DNA of 56,614 nt from a virus. Shown one piece after another: positions 34,371-43,113 of the stretch. Under the pieces are notes generated by a model. It was given only the letters and a program-made list of their open reading frames with translations. It had not been told where the DNA came from and ran no database searches. The stretch's first letter is position 1; the number at the start of each line of letters is the position of its first letter. Location of the stretch: positions 1 to 56,614 of IMG/VR virus record IMGVR_UViG_3300031774_000018; one strand, given 5' to 3'. The translations under genes and the position numbers were made by a program.

Positions 34371-34802
34371 ATGGCAATACTTCCAAGTATAAGTAACGAT
34401 AATAAAAGAAGAGAACTAACTGACAAGCAACAGTCGTTCTTAGATAACCTTGTGGAAACACAGGGGGATGCTAAGAAGGCTGCTGAATTAGCAGGATATA
34501 CTTCTCATTATCATCATGTTGTAAAGACTTTAAAGTCTGAGATACTTGAATTAACTCAGGAAGTATTAGCAAACTCTGCACCTAAAGCAGCTTTTAAGCT
34601 AGTTGAGATAATGGAATCTAACAAACCCATCCCTCAAGCTAGTAATAAATTAACTGCTGCTCAAACTCTACTAGATAGAGTAGGCGTAGGGAAGATTGAT
34701 AAAGTAGATGTAAATCATAATGTCAATACCGGTGGTATCTTTTTAATGCCCGATAAAAATCCTATAGATATAGAAGGCGATTATGAAGAACTATTGGATT
34801 GA
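34371..34802 (+). CDS. terS: Terminase small subunit
   Basis: The 143-aa protein opens with an L-T-D-K-Q-Q-S-F-L-D-x-L helix, then a helix-turn-helix region (A-A-E-L-A-G-Y) typical of the terminase small subunit N-terminus that binds packaging DNA. The rest is helical with an acidic tail. No Shine-Dalgarno is seen and the ATG lies six bases after the -10, so translation is probably leaderless. The large subunit follows after five small genes. Confidence 0.8.
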   Translation: MAILPSISNDNKRRELTDKQQSFLDNLVETQGDAKKAAELAGYTSHYHHVVKTLKSEILELTQEVLANSAPKAAFKLVEIMESNKPIPQASNKLTAAQTLLDRVGVGKIDKVDVNHNVNTGGIFLMPDKNPIDIEGDYEELLD

Positions 34803-34887
34803 GGTTTGGGAGTTTTGTAAAGAATATCCCGGATGGGCTGCTGCTTTCTTTTTGTGTGGTTATTTAATAGGTGCTTTGTACTTATGA
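34783..34887 (+). CDS. Small membrane protein (34 aa)
   Basis: Starts inside the last 20 bases of terS and ends with ATGA into the next frame. The product has a Trp-rich N-terminus and a hydrophobic C-terminal helix (about residues 18-34). The tight coupling and length of the unexplained gap support it weakly. Confidence 0.5.
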   Translation: MKNYWIEVWEFCKEYPGWAAAFFLCGYLIGALYL

Positions 34888-34970
34888 TATCCAGACTCTT
34901 AGATAGATTTCATATATTAATGAAGTCAGGTAGATTGCCAAAGATTTTAAAACTTTGTAATATAAAATAA
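34884..34970 (+). CDS. Possible small basic peptide (28 aa)
   Basis: A short frame starting by ATGA overlap and ending 12 bases before the next ATG. The product is basic. It has no ribosome site of its own, so it would depend on coupling. Low confidence. Confidence 0.35.
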   Translation: MISRLLDRFHILMKSGRLPKILKLCNIK

Positions 34971-34982
34971 AAGGAGTAAGAA

Positions 34983-35129
34983 ATGGAAAGTATTATAGGA
35001 GTTGTTATAGCTCTAATAGTAATAGGTGGTTTTGTATATAAGGTTAAGCCAGAATGGATGCAAGTAGCAGTCGATTGGTTTAATAACTTAGTACCAGCAC
35101 CTAAAAAAACTACTAAGAAGAAGAAGTAA
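34983..35129 (+). CDS. Small membrane protein with Lys tail (48 aa)
   Basis: AAGGAG precedes the ATG. One membrane segment (residues 3-18), then a short soluble part ending in a poly-Lys tail. Function unknown. It is located between terS and terL. Confidence 0.65.
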   Translation: MESIIGVVIALIVIGGFVYKVKPEWMQVAVDWFNNLVPAPKKTTKKKK

Positions 35130-35130
35130 C

Positions 35131-35349
35131 ATGCCAAACAAGTCACTAGGAAGCAATGAAAAGCCTGTCCTTTTGTCTAGTAAGAAGAATAAGGGAAGGT
35201 TATATTCACCTGCATCGCATGGAGGTAAAGGAGCTTCACCTAGATTCAATGTAAACTCAGAAAAATACTATGATGAATATGATAGGATTTTTAAACAAGG
35301 AAAGTATAGTAAACAAACTACCGATACCGATAAGGTTGAGGATGCGTAA
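35131..35349 (+). CDS. Hypothetical basic protein (72 aa)
   Basis: Ser/Lys/Gly-rich, likely disordered at the N-terminus, with Tyr-rich middle (E-K-Y-Y-D-E-Y-D). It starts one base after the previous stop. No family is recognised. Confidence 0.65.
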   Translation: MPNKSLGSNEKPVLLSSKKNKGRLYSPASHGGKGASPRFNVNSEKYYDEYDRIFKQGKYSKQTTDTDKVEDA

Positions 35350-35353
35350 GAGG

Positions 35354-35390
35354 CTTCTTAGGACACATTCATTCACCTCGTTCTAAGAAG
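35354..35390 (+). terminator. Hairpin between 72-aa and 83-aa genes
   Basis: 35354-35361 pairs with 35383-35390 over 8 bp with a 21-base loop, extended by wobble pairs. A short T run follows at about 35397. It might be a weak terminator or RNA processing site. Confidence 0.35.
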
Positions 35391-35411
35391 TCCAGCTTTT
35401 AAGGAATAAAA

Positions 35412-35663
35412 ATGGAATTACCAATAGATTATATTAGAAGAACATCATCTACAATACCTTTTGGTTATGAGATAGCAGATGATTTTGAAGGCTACTTAAA
35501 ACCTATACATGAAGAACTTAATGTATTAAGAGAAGTATCAGAAGCTGTCTTCCATAAAGAAATAAGTTTAGGAGTAGGTGTAGATTGGTTAGAAGCAGAG
35601 ACTGGTAGAAGAATGTCAAGACCCGGATTAAAAAAGATTGTAGATAAAAAGTATGCCAGATAA
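35412..35663 (+). CDS. Small protein with recombinase-like helix-turn-helix, upstream of terL
   Basis: The 83-aa protein ends with S-L-G-V-G-V-D-W-L-E-A-E-T-G-R-R-M-S-R, reminiscent of resolvase-type helix-turn-helix regions and found just before terminase genes in marine phages. It could be a DNA-binding partner of TerL. It overlaps terL by 11 bases. Confidence 0.7.
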   Translation: MELPIDYIRRTSSTIPFGYEIADDFEGYLKPIHEELNVLREVSEAVFHKEISLGVGVDWLEAETGRRMSRPGLKKIVDKKYAR

Positions 35664-37299
35664 TGAAAAAAAATCAACAAAGTACTTGACAAACTCGCAA
35701 GGAGAGTATATACTTAATAAAGATGGTACTCCGAGAAAAAAGCCCGGGAGACCAAAGAATAGCGAACTGTCTGATATGCAATTAGCTTTAAGAGCTAAAA
35801 GTAAATTAGATAAAAAGAACAAGAAGGTTAAGAAATTAACTAGAAGTTTAACAAAGATAAAGAAAGAAGTAAAGACAGAAGAAAAGGTTCTTACTTCTAA
35901 TGTTCTAACGCAATCGGAAACTACAGAGTTACCGGATGCTATACAAGAACACTTGAATGAAACTGGGGAGTATGTGGCATTTATGCCCAACGATGGTCCC
36001 CAAACAGATTTTTTAGCTGCTGGTGAGAAAGATGTACTCTACGGAGGAGCAGCAGGTGGTGGCAAAAGTTTTGCAATGTTAATTGACCCATTGCGATATT
36101 GTCACTACGCAGAACATAGAGCTCTAATATTAAGAAGGTCTATGCCTGAGTTAAGAGAACTTATAGATAAGTCTCGTGAACTCTACCCTAAAGCATTTAA
36201 AGGTGCTAAGTTTAGGGAAGTAGAAAAGCTTTGGCAATTCCCAAGTGGAGCTAAAATAGAATTTGGGTTCTTGGAACGAGATGCAGATGTTTATCGTTAT
36301 CAAGGACAAGCGTACAGTTGGATAGGTTTTGATGAGATTACTCACTTACCTACAGAGTTTGGATGGAACTACTTAGCTTCAAGGTTAAGAACTACAAATC
36401 CAGAAATACAAACTTATCTAAGATGTACAGCTAACCCCGGTGGTGTAGGTGCACAATGGGTTAAGAAAAGATATGTAGAAGCGTCTGAACATAATAAAAC
36501 TTTTTTAGGTTCAGATGGTTTAACAAGAAAGTTTATTCCAGCATTATTGCAGGATAATCCGTATCTCGCCGAAGATGGTGAATACGAAAGGATGCTAGAA
36601 TCCTTACCGGCAGTTCAAAGAAAGCAACTGTTAGAAGGAAACTGGGATGTAGCAGAAGGAGCAGCGTTTGCTGAATTTTCTCCAGATGCACATATTATAA
36701 CACCTTTCGAAATACCTTCTTGGTGGGAGAGATTAAAAGGATTAGACTATGGTTATGCTGCAGAAAGTTGTTGTCTATGGGCTGCTATAGACCCCGATGA
36801 TAAGACCATCATTATATATAGAGAATTATACAGGAAGGGTCTAACAGGGGATGCACTCGGCGACACTATAACCGAAATGGAACAGAACGAAATTAAATCT
36901 ATTCCGGGAGTTTTAGATACTGCTGCATGGTCAAGAACTGGATATACAGGTCCTACTATTGGTGAGATACTTGTCAATAAAGGACATAAATTAAGAAGAG
37001 CTGATAAAAATAGAATAGCTGGTAAGACTCAAATACATGAGCACTTAAGACAGCGTGAAGGAGTAGGAAGACCTAGATTGCAAATTTTTAATAATTGTGT
37101 TAATTTAATAAAAGAATTGCAAGGTATTCCAATGTCTTCAACGAATCCGGAGGATGTGGACACACATGCTGCCGACCATGCATATGATGCACTTAGGTAT
37201 TTAATAATGAGTAGACCTAGACTAGACCATCCACACGATAGGATGTTAAGGATAAAATCCGATATATATCAACCTTCTGATAATACATTTGGATATTAA
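35653..37299 (+). CDS. terL: Terminase large subunit
   Basis: 548 aa. An AT-hook-like K-K-P-G-R-P-K lies near residues 29-35. Walker A is G-G-A-A-G-G-G-K-S (about 131-139), Walker B W-I-G-F-D-E-I, and the coupling motif is T-A-N-P-G-G. Nuclease acidic residues appear in G-L-D-Y-G-Y and H-A-A-D-H-A-Y-D-A-L. It cuts and pumps DNA into the prohead. A consensus promoter sits inside its first codons. Confidence 0.95.
   Translation: MPDNEKKSTKYLTNSQGEYILNKDGTPRKKPGRPKNSELSDMQLALRAKSKLDKKNKKVKKLTRSLTKIKKEVKTEEKVLTSNVLTQSETTELPDAIQEHLNETGEYVAFMPNDGPQTDFLAAGEKDVLYGGAAGGGKSFAMLIDPLRYCHYAEHRALILRRSMPELRELIDKSRELYPKAFKGAKFREVEKLWQFPSGAKIEFGFLERDADVYRYQGQAYSWIGFDEITHLPTEFGWNYLASRLRTTNPEIQTYLRCTANPGGVGAQWVKKRYVEASEHNKTFLGSDGLTRKFIPALLQDNPYLAEDGEYERMLESLPAVQRKQLLEGNWDVAEGAAFAEFSPDAHIITPFEIPSWWERLKGLDYGYAAESCCLWAAIDPDDKTIIIYRELYRKGLTGDALGDTITEMEQNEIKSIPGVLDTAAWSRTGYTGPTIGEILVNKGHKLRRADKNRIAGKTQIHEHLRQREGVGRPRLQIFNNCVNLIKELQGIPMSSTNPEDVDTHAADHAYDALRYLIMSRPRLDHPHDRMLRIKSDIYQPSDNTFGY
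35686..35714 (+). promoter_or_regulatory. Intragenic TTGACA-N17-TATACT promoter in terL
   Basis: TTGACA at 35686-35691, 17-base spacer, TATACT at 35709-35714, inside the first 20 codons of terL. A transcript from here would serve portal, scaffold and coat. Sequence identity with the promoter at 34336 suggests it is functional rather than chance. Confidence 0.6.
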
Positions 37300-37300
37300 T

Positions 37301-39526
37301 ATGGCAGAAGATAATACATTTTTAAATGCTGACAACCTTTATCAAGAGATAGAGGGAGAGTCTGGAAAAGAATTAAAGTTAAAAGATGACCAGCAAAGAA
37401 ACCTTATCGGTATTATTAAAGGCAGATATGCTCAAGCTGAAATGGCTAGAGATGCTGACGAAAGAAGATGGATGAAAGCATATGAGAACTATAGAGGTCT
37501 CTACGCTAAAGGTGTAAAATTTCGAGAGTCTGAAAAGTCTCGAGTGTTTGTCAAGATTACAAAAACTAAAGTATTGGCTGCATTCGGACAACTGGTAGAT
37601 GTAATATTTGGTACAGGGAAATTTCCGATAGGAATTTCGGAAACCAAAGTTCCAGAAGGCGAAGCCGACATAGCTCATTTAAATATCAATAACCCAACTC
37701 CGGGTATAGAAAGTTCAGAAGAAGAAGTAACAGAAGATAATCTTGGAAACTCAGTAGATTATACCAGTCCTTATGATGTTGGTTTTGAAGGAGATGGTAA
37801 AGTATTAAAGCCAGGGGCTACTCATTATAATGGATTATATGAAGACCCTTTAGATGTTCAAGCAAGAGATGCTGGTATATTAGTAGATGGTGCTAATCCA
37901 AACCCACAAGCTTTAGAAATCTCTCCAGCCCAAAGAGCTGCAAGAAGAATGGAGAAACTTATCCATGACCAAATAGATGAATCTAGTGGTTCTTCTGAAA
38001 TAAGAAACGCTTTATTAGAATCATCTTTATTAGGAACAGGAATAGTTAAAGGTCCATTTAACTTTAATAAGAGACTTCATCAATGGACTAAGGATGACTC
38101 TGGTACTAGAGAATATAATCCATTAGAAGTAAGAGTACCTAGAATAGAATTTGTAAGTTGCTGGGATTTTTATCCAGACCCTTCTGCAACTAACATGGAA
38201 GAATGTGAATTTGTTTTCCATAGACATAAGATGAATCGTAGTCAATTAAGACAATTACGAAACATGCCTTATTTTGATAAAGATGCAATCCGTGATTGTA
38301 TTCAAATGGGTCCTAACTATATAGAAAAAGATTATGAATCTCAGCTTAGAGATGATAGAAGAGCTGATGAAGAAGTAAATAATAACTTTGAAGTCTTAGA
38401 GTATTGGGGTATCATGGATGCTTCTTATGCTAAAGAGATTGGAGTTGACCTTCCTAAGAAAGTAGATGACTTAGATGAAGTTCAGATGAATGTTTGGATA
38501 TGTGGAGATAAGATATTACGAGCAGTAATTAATCCATTTACACCTTACAGATTACCATATCATGCATTCCCTTATGAAAGAAATCCATATAGTTTCTTTG
38601 GTATAGGTATAGCAGAGAATATGGATGACAGCCAACAGATTATGAATGGACATGCGAGAATGGCTATTGATAATCTAGCAATGTCTGGTTCACTTGTCTT
38701 TGATGTAGATGAATCAGCTTTAGTTGGTGGACAGAGCATGGAGATATATCCGGGTAAAATCTTTAGAAGACAAGCAGGTATGCCGGGACAAGCTATTCAT
38801 GGAGTTAAGTTTCCTAATACATCACAAGAAAATCTAATGATGTTTGATAAGTTTAGACAGCTTGCTGATGAACAAACAGGAATACCTAGTTACTCACATG
38901 GACAAACTGGTGTTCAAAGTATGACAAGGACTGCCTCTGGTATGTCAATGTTACTTGGAGCATCTAGTTTAAATATTAAAACAGTTGTCAAAAATCTTGA
39001 TGACTTTTTATTGAGACCTTTAGGAGAAGCATACTTCCAATGGAATATGCAATTTCATGAAGGTGAGTTAGAGATAGATGGCGATTTAGAAGTTAAGGCT
39101 ACTGGTACAAATAGCTTGATGCAGAAAGAAGTACGAAGTCAAAGATTGACTATGTTCTTACAAACTGCACAAAGTCCTGCTATTGCACCATTTGTTAAGA
39201 TTTCGAAACTTGTAAGTGAACTAGCCTACAGCTTAGACTTGGACCCTGATGAAATACTCAATGACCCAGAAGAAGCTGCTATCATGGCTCAAATAATAGG
39301 AATGCAAAATGCTGGACAAACAGATGGCGAGGAAGCTCAACCCCTTGGTGAACAACAGGGAGCAATGGGAAATAATACTGGAACACCTCAACAACCTCAA
39401 GAACTTGGGGTTACAGGAACTGGTGGTGGCAACATCGGAATCGGAAATGTACCGATGCCAAGGGAAGCTGCGTTTAGTGGCACAACTGGAGTCCCTACCG
39501 GAACAGGTCAAGGAGGCTTTGAATAG
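37301..39526 (+). CDS. Portal protein
   Basis: About 741 aa. I chose ATG 37301; a TTG at 37289 is in frame but overlaps terL. The N-terminal helix (R-W-M-K-A-Y-E-N-Y-R-G-L), the W-D-F-Y-P-D-P segment and Y-E-R-N-P-Y fit podovirus portals following terL. The tail (last 70 residues) is Gly/Gln/Pro-rich and encodes another gene in a second frame. It forms the head vertex for DNA entry and exit. Confidence 0.85.
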   Translation: MAEDNTFLNADNLYQEIEGESGKELKLKDDQQRNLIGIIKGRYAQAEMARDADERRWMKAYENYRGLYAKGVKFRESEKSRVFVKITKTKVLAAFGQLVDVIFGTGKFPIGISETKVPEGEADIAHLNINNPTPGIESSEEEVTEDNLGNSVDYTSPYDVGFEGDGKVLKPGATHYNGLYEDPLDVQARDAGILVDGANPNPQALEISPAQRAARRMEKLIHDQIDESSGSSEIRNALLESSLLGTGIVKGPFNFNKRLHQWTKDDSGTREYNPLEVRVPRIEFVSCWDFYPDPSATNMEECEFVFHRHKMNRSQLRQLRNMPYFDKDAIRDCIQMGPNYIEKDYESQLRDDRRADEEVNNNFEVLEYWGIMDASYAKEIGVDLPKKVDDLDEVQMNVWICGDKILRAVINPFTPYRLPYHAFPYERNPYSFFGIGIAENMDDSQQIMNGHARMAIDNLAMSGSLVFDVDESALVGGQSMEIYPGKIFRRQAGMPGQAIHGVKFPNTSQENLMMFDKFRQLADEQTGIPSYSHGQTGVQSMTRTASGMSMLLGASSLNIKTVVKNLDDFLLRPLGEAYFQWNMQFHEGELEIDGDLEVKATGTNSLMQKEVRSQRLTMFLQTAQSPAIAPFVKISKLVSELAYSLDLDPDEILNDPEEAAIMAQIIGMQNAGQTDGEEAQPLGEQQGAMGNNTGTPQQPQELGVTGTGGGNIGIGNVPMPREAAFSGTTGVPTGTGQGGFE

Positions 39527-39539
39527 AGGAGAGCAATAA
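39324..39539 (+). CDS. Small helical protein overprinted on the portal 3' end (71 aa)
   Basis: The frame starting at ATG 39324 encodes a well-formed helical protein (L-N-P-L-V-N-N, then H-L-N-N-L, E-M-Y-R-x-Q-G-K), a pattern I associate with short genes found just after portal genes. Its first 203 bases overlap the low-complexity end of the portal gene in another frame. It ends two bases before the next ATG. A head-completion or chaperone role is possible. Confidence 0.6.
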   Translation: MARKLNPLVNNREQWEIILEHLNNLKNLGLQELVVATSESEMYRCQGKLRLVAQLESLPEQVKEALNRGEQ

Positions 39540-39541
39540 CA

Positions 39542-40270
39542 ATGATTGGATTAAAAGTACTACATAAATTAGCTGAACGATTAGGTAATGACCCAGAAGG
39601 TTCTCCTGAAAGTAAAGGTGAAACAAACTTTACGAGTGGGGATTCTTTTGCACTTCCTCAATTTAATGAAGGTGGTTCTATAGATGAACAGATGCAAATG
39701 GCTATGGCTATAGGTCCAGAAGAAGAAGAACAAGAAACACTTCCAGATGATGATATGGAAGATGATTATTTAGATTTTATAATGAGTGAAGCATTAAGTC
39801 AAGAAGAAGAACAAATGCTCACAAGTAAATTAGAACAAGACGAGGAACTAGCTATGCTTTTTGATAAAGTTATAGATGTTGCTCAAGAATTTGCTGGGTC
39901 AGGTCCTGTTGAAGGACCGGGTTCAGGAGTCTCTGACAGTATACCTGCAAGGTTATCTGATGGAGAGTTTGTTATGACTGCTAAAGCAGCCGAAGTTATG
40001 GGACCTGAAAATTTACAGGAACTTATGATGGAAGCTGAAAATGCTGCTGACAGACAAGCTATGTTTACAGGAGGTCCTGTGACTAGAGATAAAGAGAGAG
40101 AAGATATGGCGAAGAACGGCTCGGTTAAAAAAGTCGAACAAACCATTAATGTTAGTCAACCACAAGTTGATTCGTCAGGAGCTACTGTAGTTCAAGATGA
40201 TGATTTAGTTAGTGAAGAATTAACAAAGCTTGCTCTTTATAATAGAGAAGGAGCTCATATACATAGCTAA
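39542..40270 (+). CDS. Acidic structural protein (242 aa)
   Basis: Glu/Asp/Met-rich, with the segment S-D-S-I-P-A-R-L-S-D-G-E-F-V-M-T (about residues 127-142), a motif seen repeatedly in marine phage structural proteins. It sits between portal and scaffold. Function unknown, possibly head assembly. Confidence 0.75.
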   Translation: MIGLKVLHKLAERLGNDPEGSPESKGETNFTSGDSFALPQFNEGGSIDEQMQMAMAIGPEEEEQETLPDDDMEDDYLDFIMSEALSQEEEQMLTSKLEQDEELAMLFDKVIDVAQEFAGSGPVEGPGSGVSDSIPARLSDGEFVMTAKAAEVMGPENLQELMMEAENAADRQAMFTGGPVTRDKEREDMAKNGSVKKVEQTINVSQPQVDSSGATVVQDDDLVSEELTKLALYNREGAHIHS

Positions 40271-40401
40271 TACAATAAAGCGACCCTATTAGCGTAGGCA
40301 CTTTATTACTTTAAAAACCGAAAGGCTACCTTTACAATACAAGCCCTCTTGTCGACAAAGAGCTACCTTGTAAACAAAGCCCCAATTAGGAGGATAAGAA
40401 A
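40271..40401 (+). other. Untranslated region before scaffold
   Basis: 130 bases without a gene. Includes the 10-base palindrome TTGTCGACAA near 40350 flanked by CTC/GAG and several GC-rich short hairpins, then AGGAGG before the next ATG. Possibly an RNA processing or stabilising site for the abundant head transcripts. Confidence 0.4.
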
Positions 40402-41283
40402 ATGACTAATACAGTCCAAAAAGAGGAAAAGCCAAATCCTTATAACGCTAGAAAAGATTGGCACGATAGAGAAGACAAACCTTTTGTATCATCAGACGAC
40501 CTTTATTTTGAAGCACCGGCTGAAAAGAATAAGCTTTTTGAAACTACGGATATAAACGAAGCAGAAGAAAACTTAAACTCAGAGGCTCTGGAAATTGAAA
40601 AAGATAAACCTTATTCAAAACCAGACTACAAAAAAAGATATGATGATTTAAAAAAGCATTATGATAAAAAGCTTAATGAGTTCAAACTAAAAGAAGATGA
40701 ACTGAGCAGTAAGTTACAGGATATAACTCCTACTTATGTAGCTCCTAAGTCCGAAGAAGAGATTGAACAATTTGCTAAAGAATATCCTGATGTTTATAAG
40801 GTTGTAGAAACTGTTGCTCATATACAAAGTGAATCTAAAGCAAAAGTTCTAGAAGAACGCCTTAGTCAAATCCAAGATAAAGAGAACCAGTTAATACGAC
40901 AAGATGCAGAAAATAGGTTAAACGAAAGACATCCTGACTTTGCTGAAATCAGAGATAGTGATGACTTTCATAACTGGGCAAATACGCAGCCGGAATCTAT
41001 TAAAACATGGATTTACAATAATGCTGACGATGCCGACTTAGCCTCTCGTGCTATAGACTTATTCAAGCGAGATATGGGTATGACATTACCTACAGAAGAC
41101 AAGTCATCTTCTAGGACCAAAGGAACTGCTGCTGACATGGTTTCGACTAAAACAACAACAGTTGAACCTAAGCAGGAAAGAGTTTGGTCTGAACAGGAGA
41201 TTGCTGCCATGAGTGTTGCAGAGTTTGATAAATTCGAAACGGAAATATCAGATGCAATGCAAGAAGGCAGAATCATTAAATAA
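40402..41283 (+). CDS. Capsid scaffolding protein
   Basis: 293 aa, highly charged and mostly coiled-coil (about residues 70-190), with low-complexity ends and position immediately before the coat gene. This is the usual layout of podovirus scaffold genes. Strong AGGAGG ribosome site. No protease signature seen. Confidence 0.8.
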   Translation: MTNTVQKEEKPNPYNARKDWHDREDKPFVSSDDLYFEAPAEKNKLFETTDINEAEENLNSEALEIEKDKPYSKPDYKKRYDDLKKHYDKKLNEFKLKEDELSSKLQDITPTYVAPKSEEEIEQFAKEYPDVYKVVETVAHIQSESKAKVLEERLSQIQDKENQLIRQDAENRLNERHPDFAEIRDSDDFHNWANTQPESIKTWIYNNADDADLASRAIDLFKRDMGMTLPTEDKSSSRTKGTAADMVSTKTTTVEPKQERVWSEQEIAAMSVAEFDKFETEISDAMQEGRIIK

Positions 41284-41309
41284 ACTATTAATAAATAAGG
41301 AGAAGTATC

Positions 41310-42284
41310 ATGGCTCAATATTTTGAACCAAGTACCGATACTAATGCTAACTTTGCAAACTCTGTAGCAGGACAGACTAATAGTTTCTTCCTACCTTCCG
41401 TTTATTCTAAAAAGGTTTTAAACTTTTTTAGGAAAGCCTCGGTAGCAGAAGCTATTACAAACACCGACTATGCTGGTGAAATATCTGCTTTTGGAGACTC
41501 TGTAAAGATTATTAAAGAACCAACTATCTCAGTATCTGATTATACTAGAGGTAGTGACACAACTGCAACTAAGCTAACAGACCAAGAATTAACTCTTGTT
41601 GTTGATAGTGCTAAAGCTTTTAAATTCATCGTAGATGATATTGAGAGTAATATGTCACATGTCAACTGGAAAGAGGTAGCTTCTTCATCTGCTGCATATG
41701 CTCTAAGAGATTCATATGACGCTGCTGTTATTGCTAAAATGTTTGCAGGATTGTCTGCTAGTGCCCCTGACCATATCATAGGTTCAGACAGCTCAACTGC
41801 TGATGCAACTATGACACATGCAACCAACTCTGTTGATTTGCTTGGCTCAGATGGAACTGGCGTGGATGCTTTAGACATGATGGCTAGAATGTCTAGACTC
41901 TTAGATGAACAAAATGTACCCGAAGAGGGTAGATGGTTCCTTGCAGGACCAGAGTTCTATGAAGAGCTAGCAAAGTCAGGGTCTAAAATGCTATCCGTTG
42001 ACTACAACGCAGGTCAAGGTTCTATAAGAAATGGCTTAGTATCTAGTGGAAAACTCAGAGGATTTGATATGTACAAATCTAACAATATCGCTGCAACATC
42101 GAATGCAACTGGTAAAGTGTTAGCTGGACATATGAGTTCTACTGCAACTGCTAATACCATTCTTTCAACAGAAGTGTTGAGAGACCCTTCATCTTTTGGA
42201 GACATCGTAAGAGGTCTTCATGTTTATGGCTGTAAAGTCTTAAGAGAAGAAGCAATGGTTGGTGGTTTTTATGTTATCGACTAA
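41310..42284 (+). CDS. Major capsid protein
   Basis: 324 aa. The N-terminus (T-N-A-N-F-A-N-S-V-A-G-Q), a strand-rich middle (F-G-D-S-V-K-I) and C-terminal domain (A-G-P-E-F-Y-E-E-L) fit an HK97-fold coat without a prodomain. It is preceded by AAGGAG and followed by a strong hairpin, as expected for a highly expressed gene. Confidence 0.85.
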   Translation: MAQYFEPSTDTNANFANSVAGQTNSFFLPSVYSKKVLNFFRKASVAEAITNTDYAGEISAFGDSVKIIKEPTISVSDYTRGSDTTATKLTDQELTLVVDSAKAFKFIVDDIESNMSHVNWKEVASSSAAYALRDSYDAAVIAKMFAGLSASAPDHIIGSDSSTADATMTHATNSVDLLGSDGTGVDALDMMARMSRLLDEQNVPEEGRWFLAGPEFYEELAKSGSKMLSVDYNAGQGSIRNGLVSSGKLRGFDMYKSNNIAATSNATGKVLAGHMSSTATANTILSTEVLRDPSSFGDIVRGLHVYGCKVLREEAMVGGFYVID

Positions 42285-42297
42285 TACATAACAACTC

Positions 42298-42319
42298 GGA
42301 GGGGTCTTCGGACTCCTCC
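42298..42319 (+). terminator. UUCG-tetraloop hairpin after the coat gene
   Basis: 42298-42306 pairs with 42311-42319 (9 bp, one wobble) around TTCG closed by a C-G pair, an exceptionally stable loop. Only a short T run follows, so partial termination or mRNA 3' protection is likely. Confidence 0.75.
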
Positions 42320-42337
42320 ACTTTTAGGAAATTTTAA

Positions 42338-43111
42338 ATGGCAACAACATATTTAGATTTAAGTAATGAAATTTTAAGGGAATTAAATGAGATTCCTTTA
42401 ACATCTGCTAACTTCGGTAGTGCAGTAGGATTACAACAATTTGTAAAAGATGCAATTAATAAAGCTATTTTTGATATAGCTAATGAAGAACCACAGTTGC
42501 CTTTCTTTGCTGCAGCAGCTAGTGGAGGTACAGACCCTTTCTATGGGAATGTAACAGTAGCGACAGTAGCAGGAACAAGATGGTACACAATAAAATCTGG
42601 GAGTTCAAATATAACTACAGATTATGCATCAATAGACTGGGATGATTTTTATTTAACAACAATTAATGTAAGTGGTGAAACAACTCCATATCTTTCTAAA
42701 GGATTAAAATTTTTAACTTTAGATGATTGGAAAAGATATTACAGAGATACAGAAAACTCAGATGATGCAGAAGGTTCAGATGCAAGTCATGGTGAACCTA
42801 CATATATAATAAAAAGTCCCGACAATAGAAAATTTGGATTAAGTCCAATACCAGACAAAGTTTATAATGTGCATTTTTATGCATTCACAAAGCCAACAAA
42901 ACTATCAGCTCATGGAGATACAATAGCTTTTCCAGAACAATATAGTAATACTATTACTTCAAGAGTTCGTTATTATGTATGGCAATTTAAAGAAAGTCCA
43001 CAGCAGGCTGCATTTGCATTAGATGATTTTAAGAAAGCTATGAGGCATATGAAATCAAATCTATTGAATCCACAGCCTAAATATATGACAGACGATAGAA
43101 CTTACTTTTAG
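42338..43111 (+). CDS. Head-tail connector / tail tube-like protein A (257 aa)
   Basis: Helical N-terminus (L-S-N-E-I-L-R-E-L-N-E) then strands and W-D-D-F-Y, matching the gene that follows the coat in marine podoviruses and occupies the place of T7 gp11. It probably forms the first ring below the portal. Inferred from position and weak pattern. Confidence 0.7.
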   Translation: MATTYLDLSNEILRELNEIPLTSANFGSAVGLQQFVKDAINKAIFDIANEEPQLPFFAAAASGGTDPFYGNVTVATVAGTRWYTIKSGSSNITTDYASIDWDDFYLTTINVSGETTPYLSKGLKFLTLDDWKRYYRDTENSDDAEGSDASHGEPTYIIKSPDNRKFGLSPIPDKVYNVHFYAFTKPTKLSAHGDTIAFPEQYSNTITSRVRYYVWQFKESPQQAAFALDDFKKAMRHMKSNLLNPQPKYMTDDRTYF

Positions 43112-43113
43112 TT

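Noticed and set aside
37289-37300. TTG start of the portal gene
   Set aside because: An ATG four codons later is more likely; the upstream part overlaps the end of terL.
39883-40146. Minus-strand frame in the acidic structural gene
   Set aside because: Antisense shadow with no ribosome site.
40271-40401. Possible tRNA or small gene before scaffold
   Set aside because: No cloverleaf and no frame with a ribosome site; only short hairpins.
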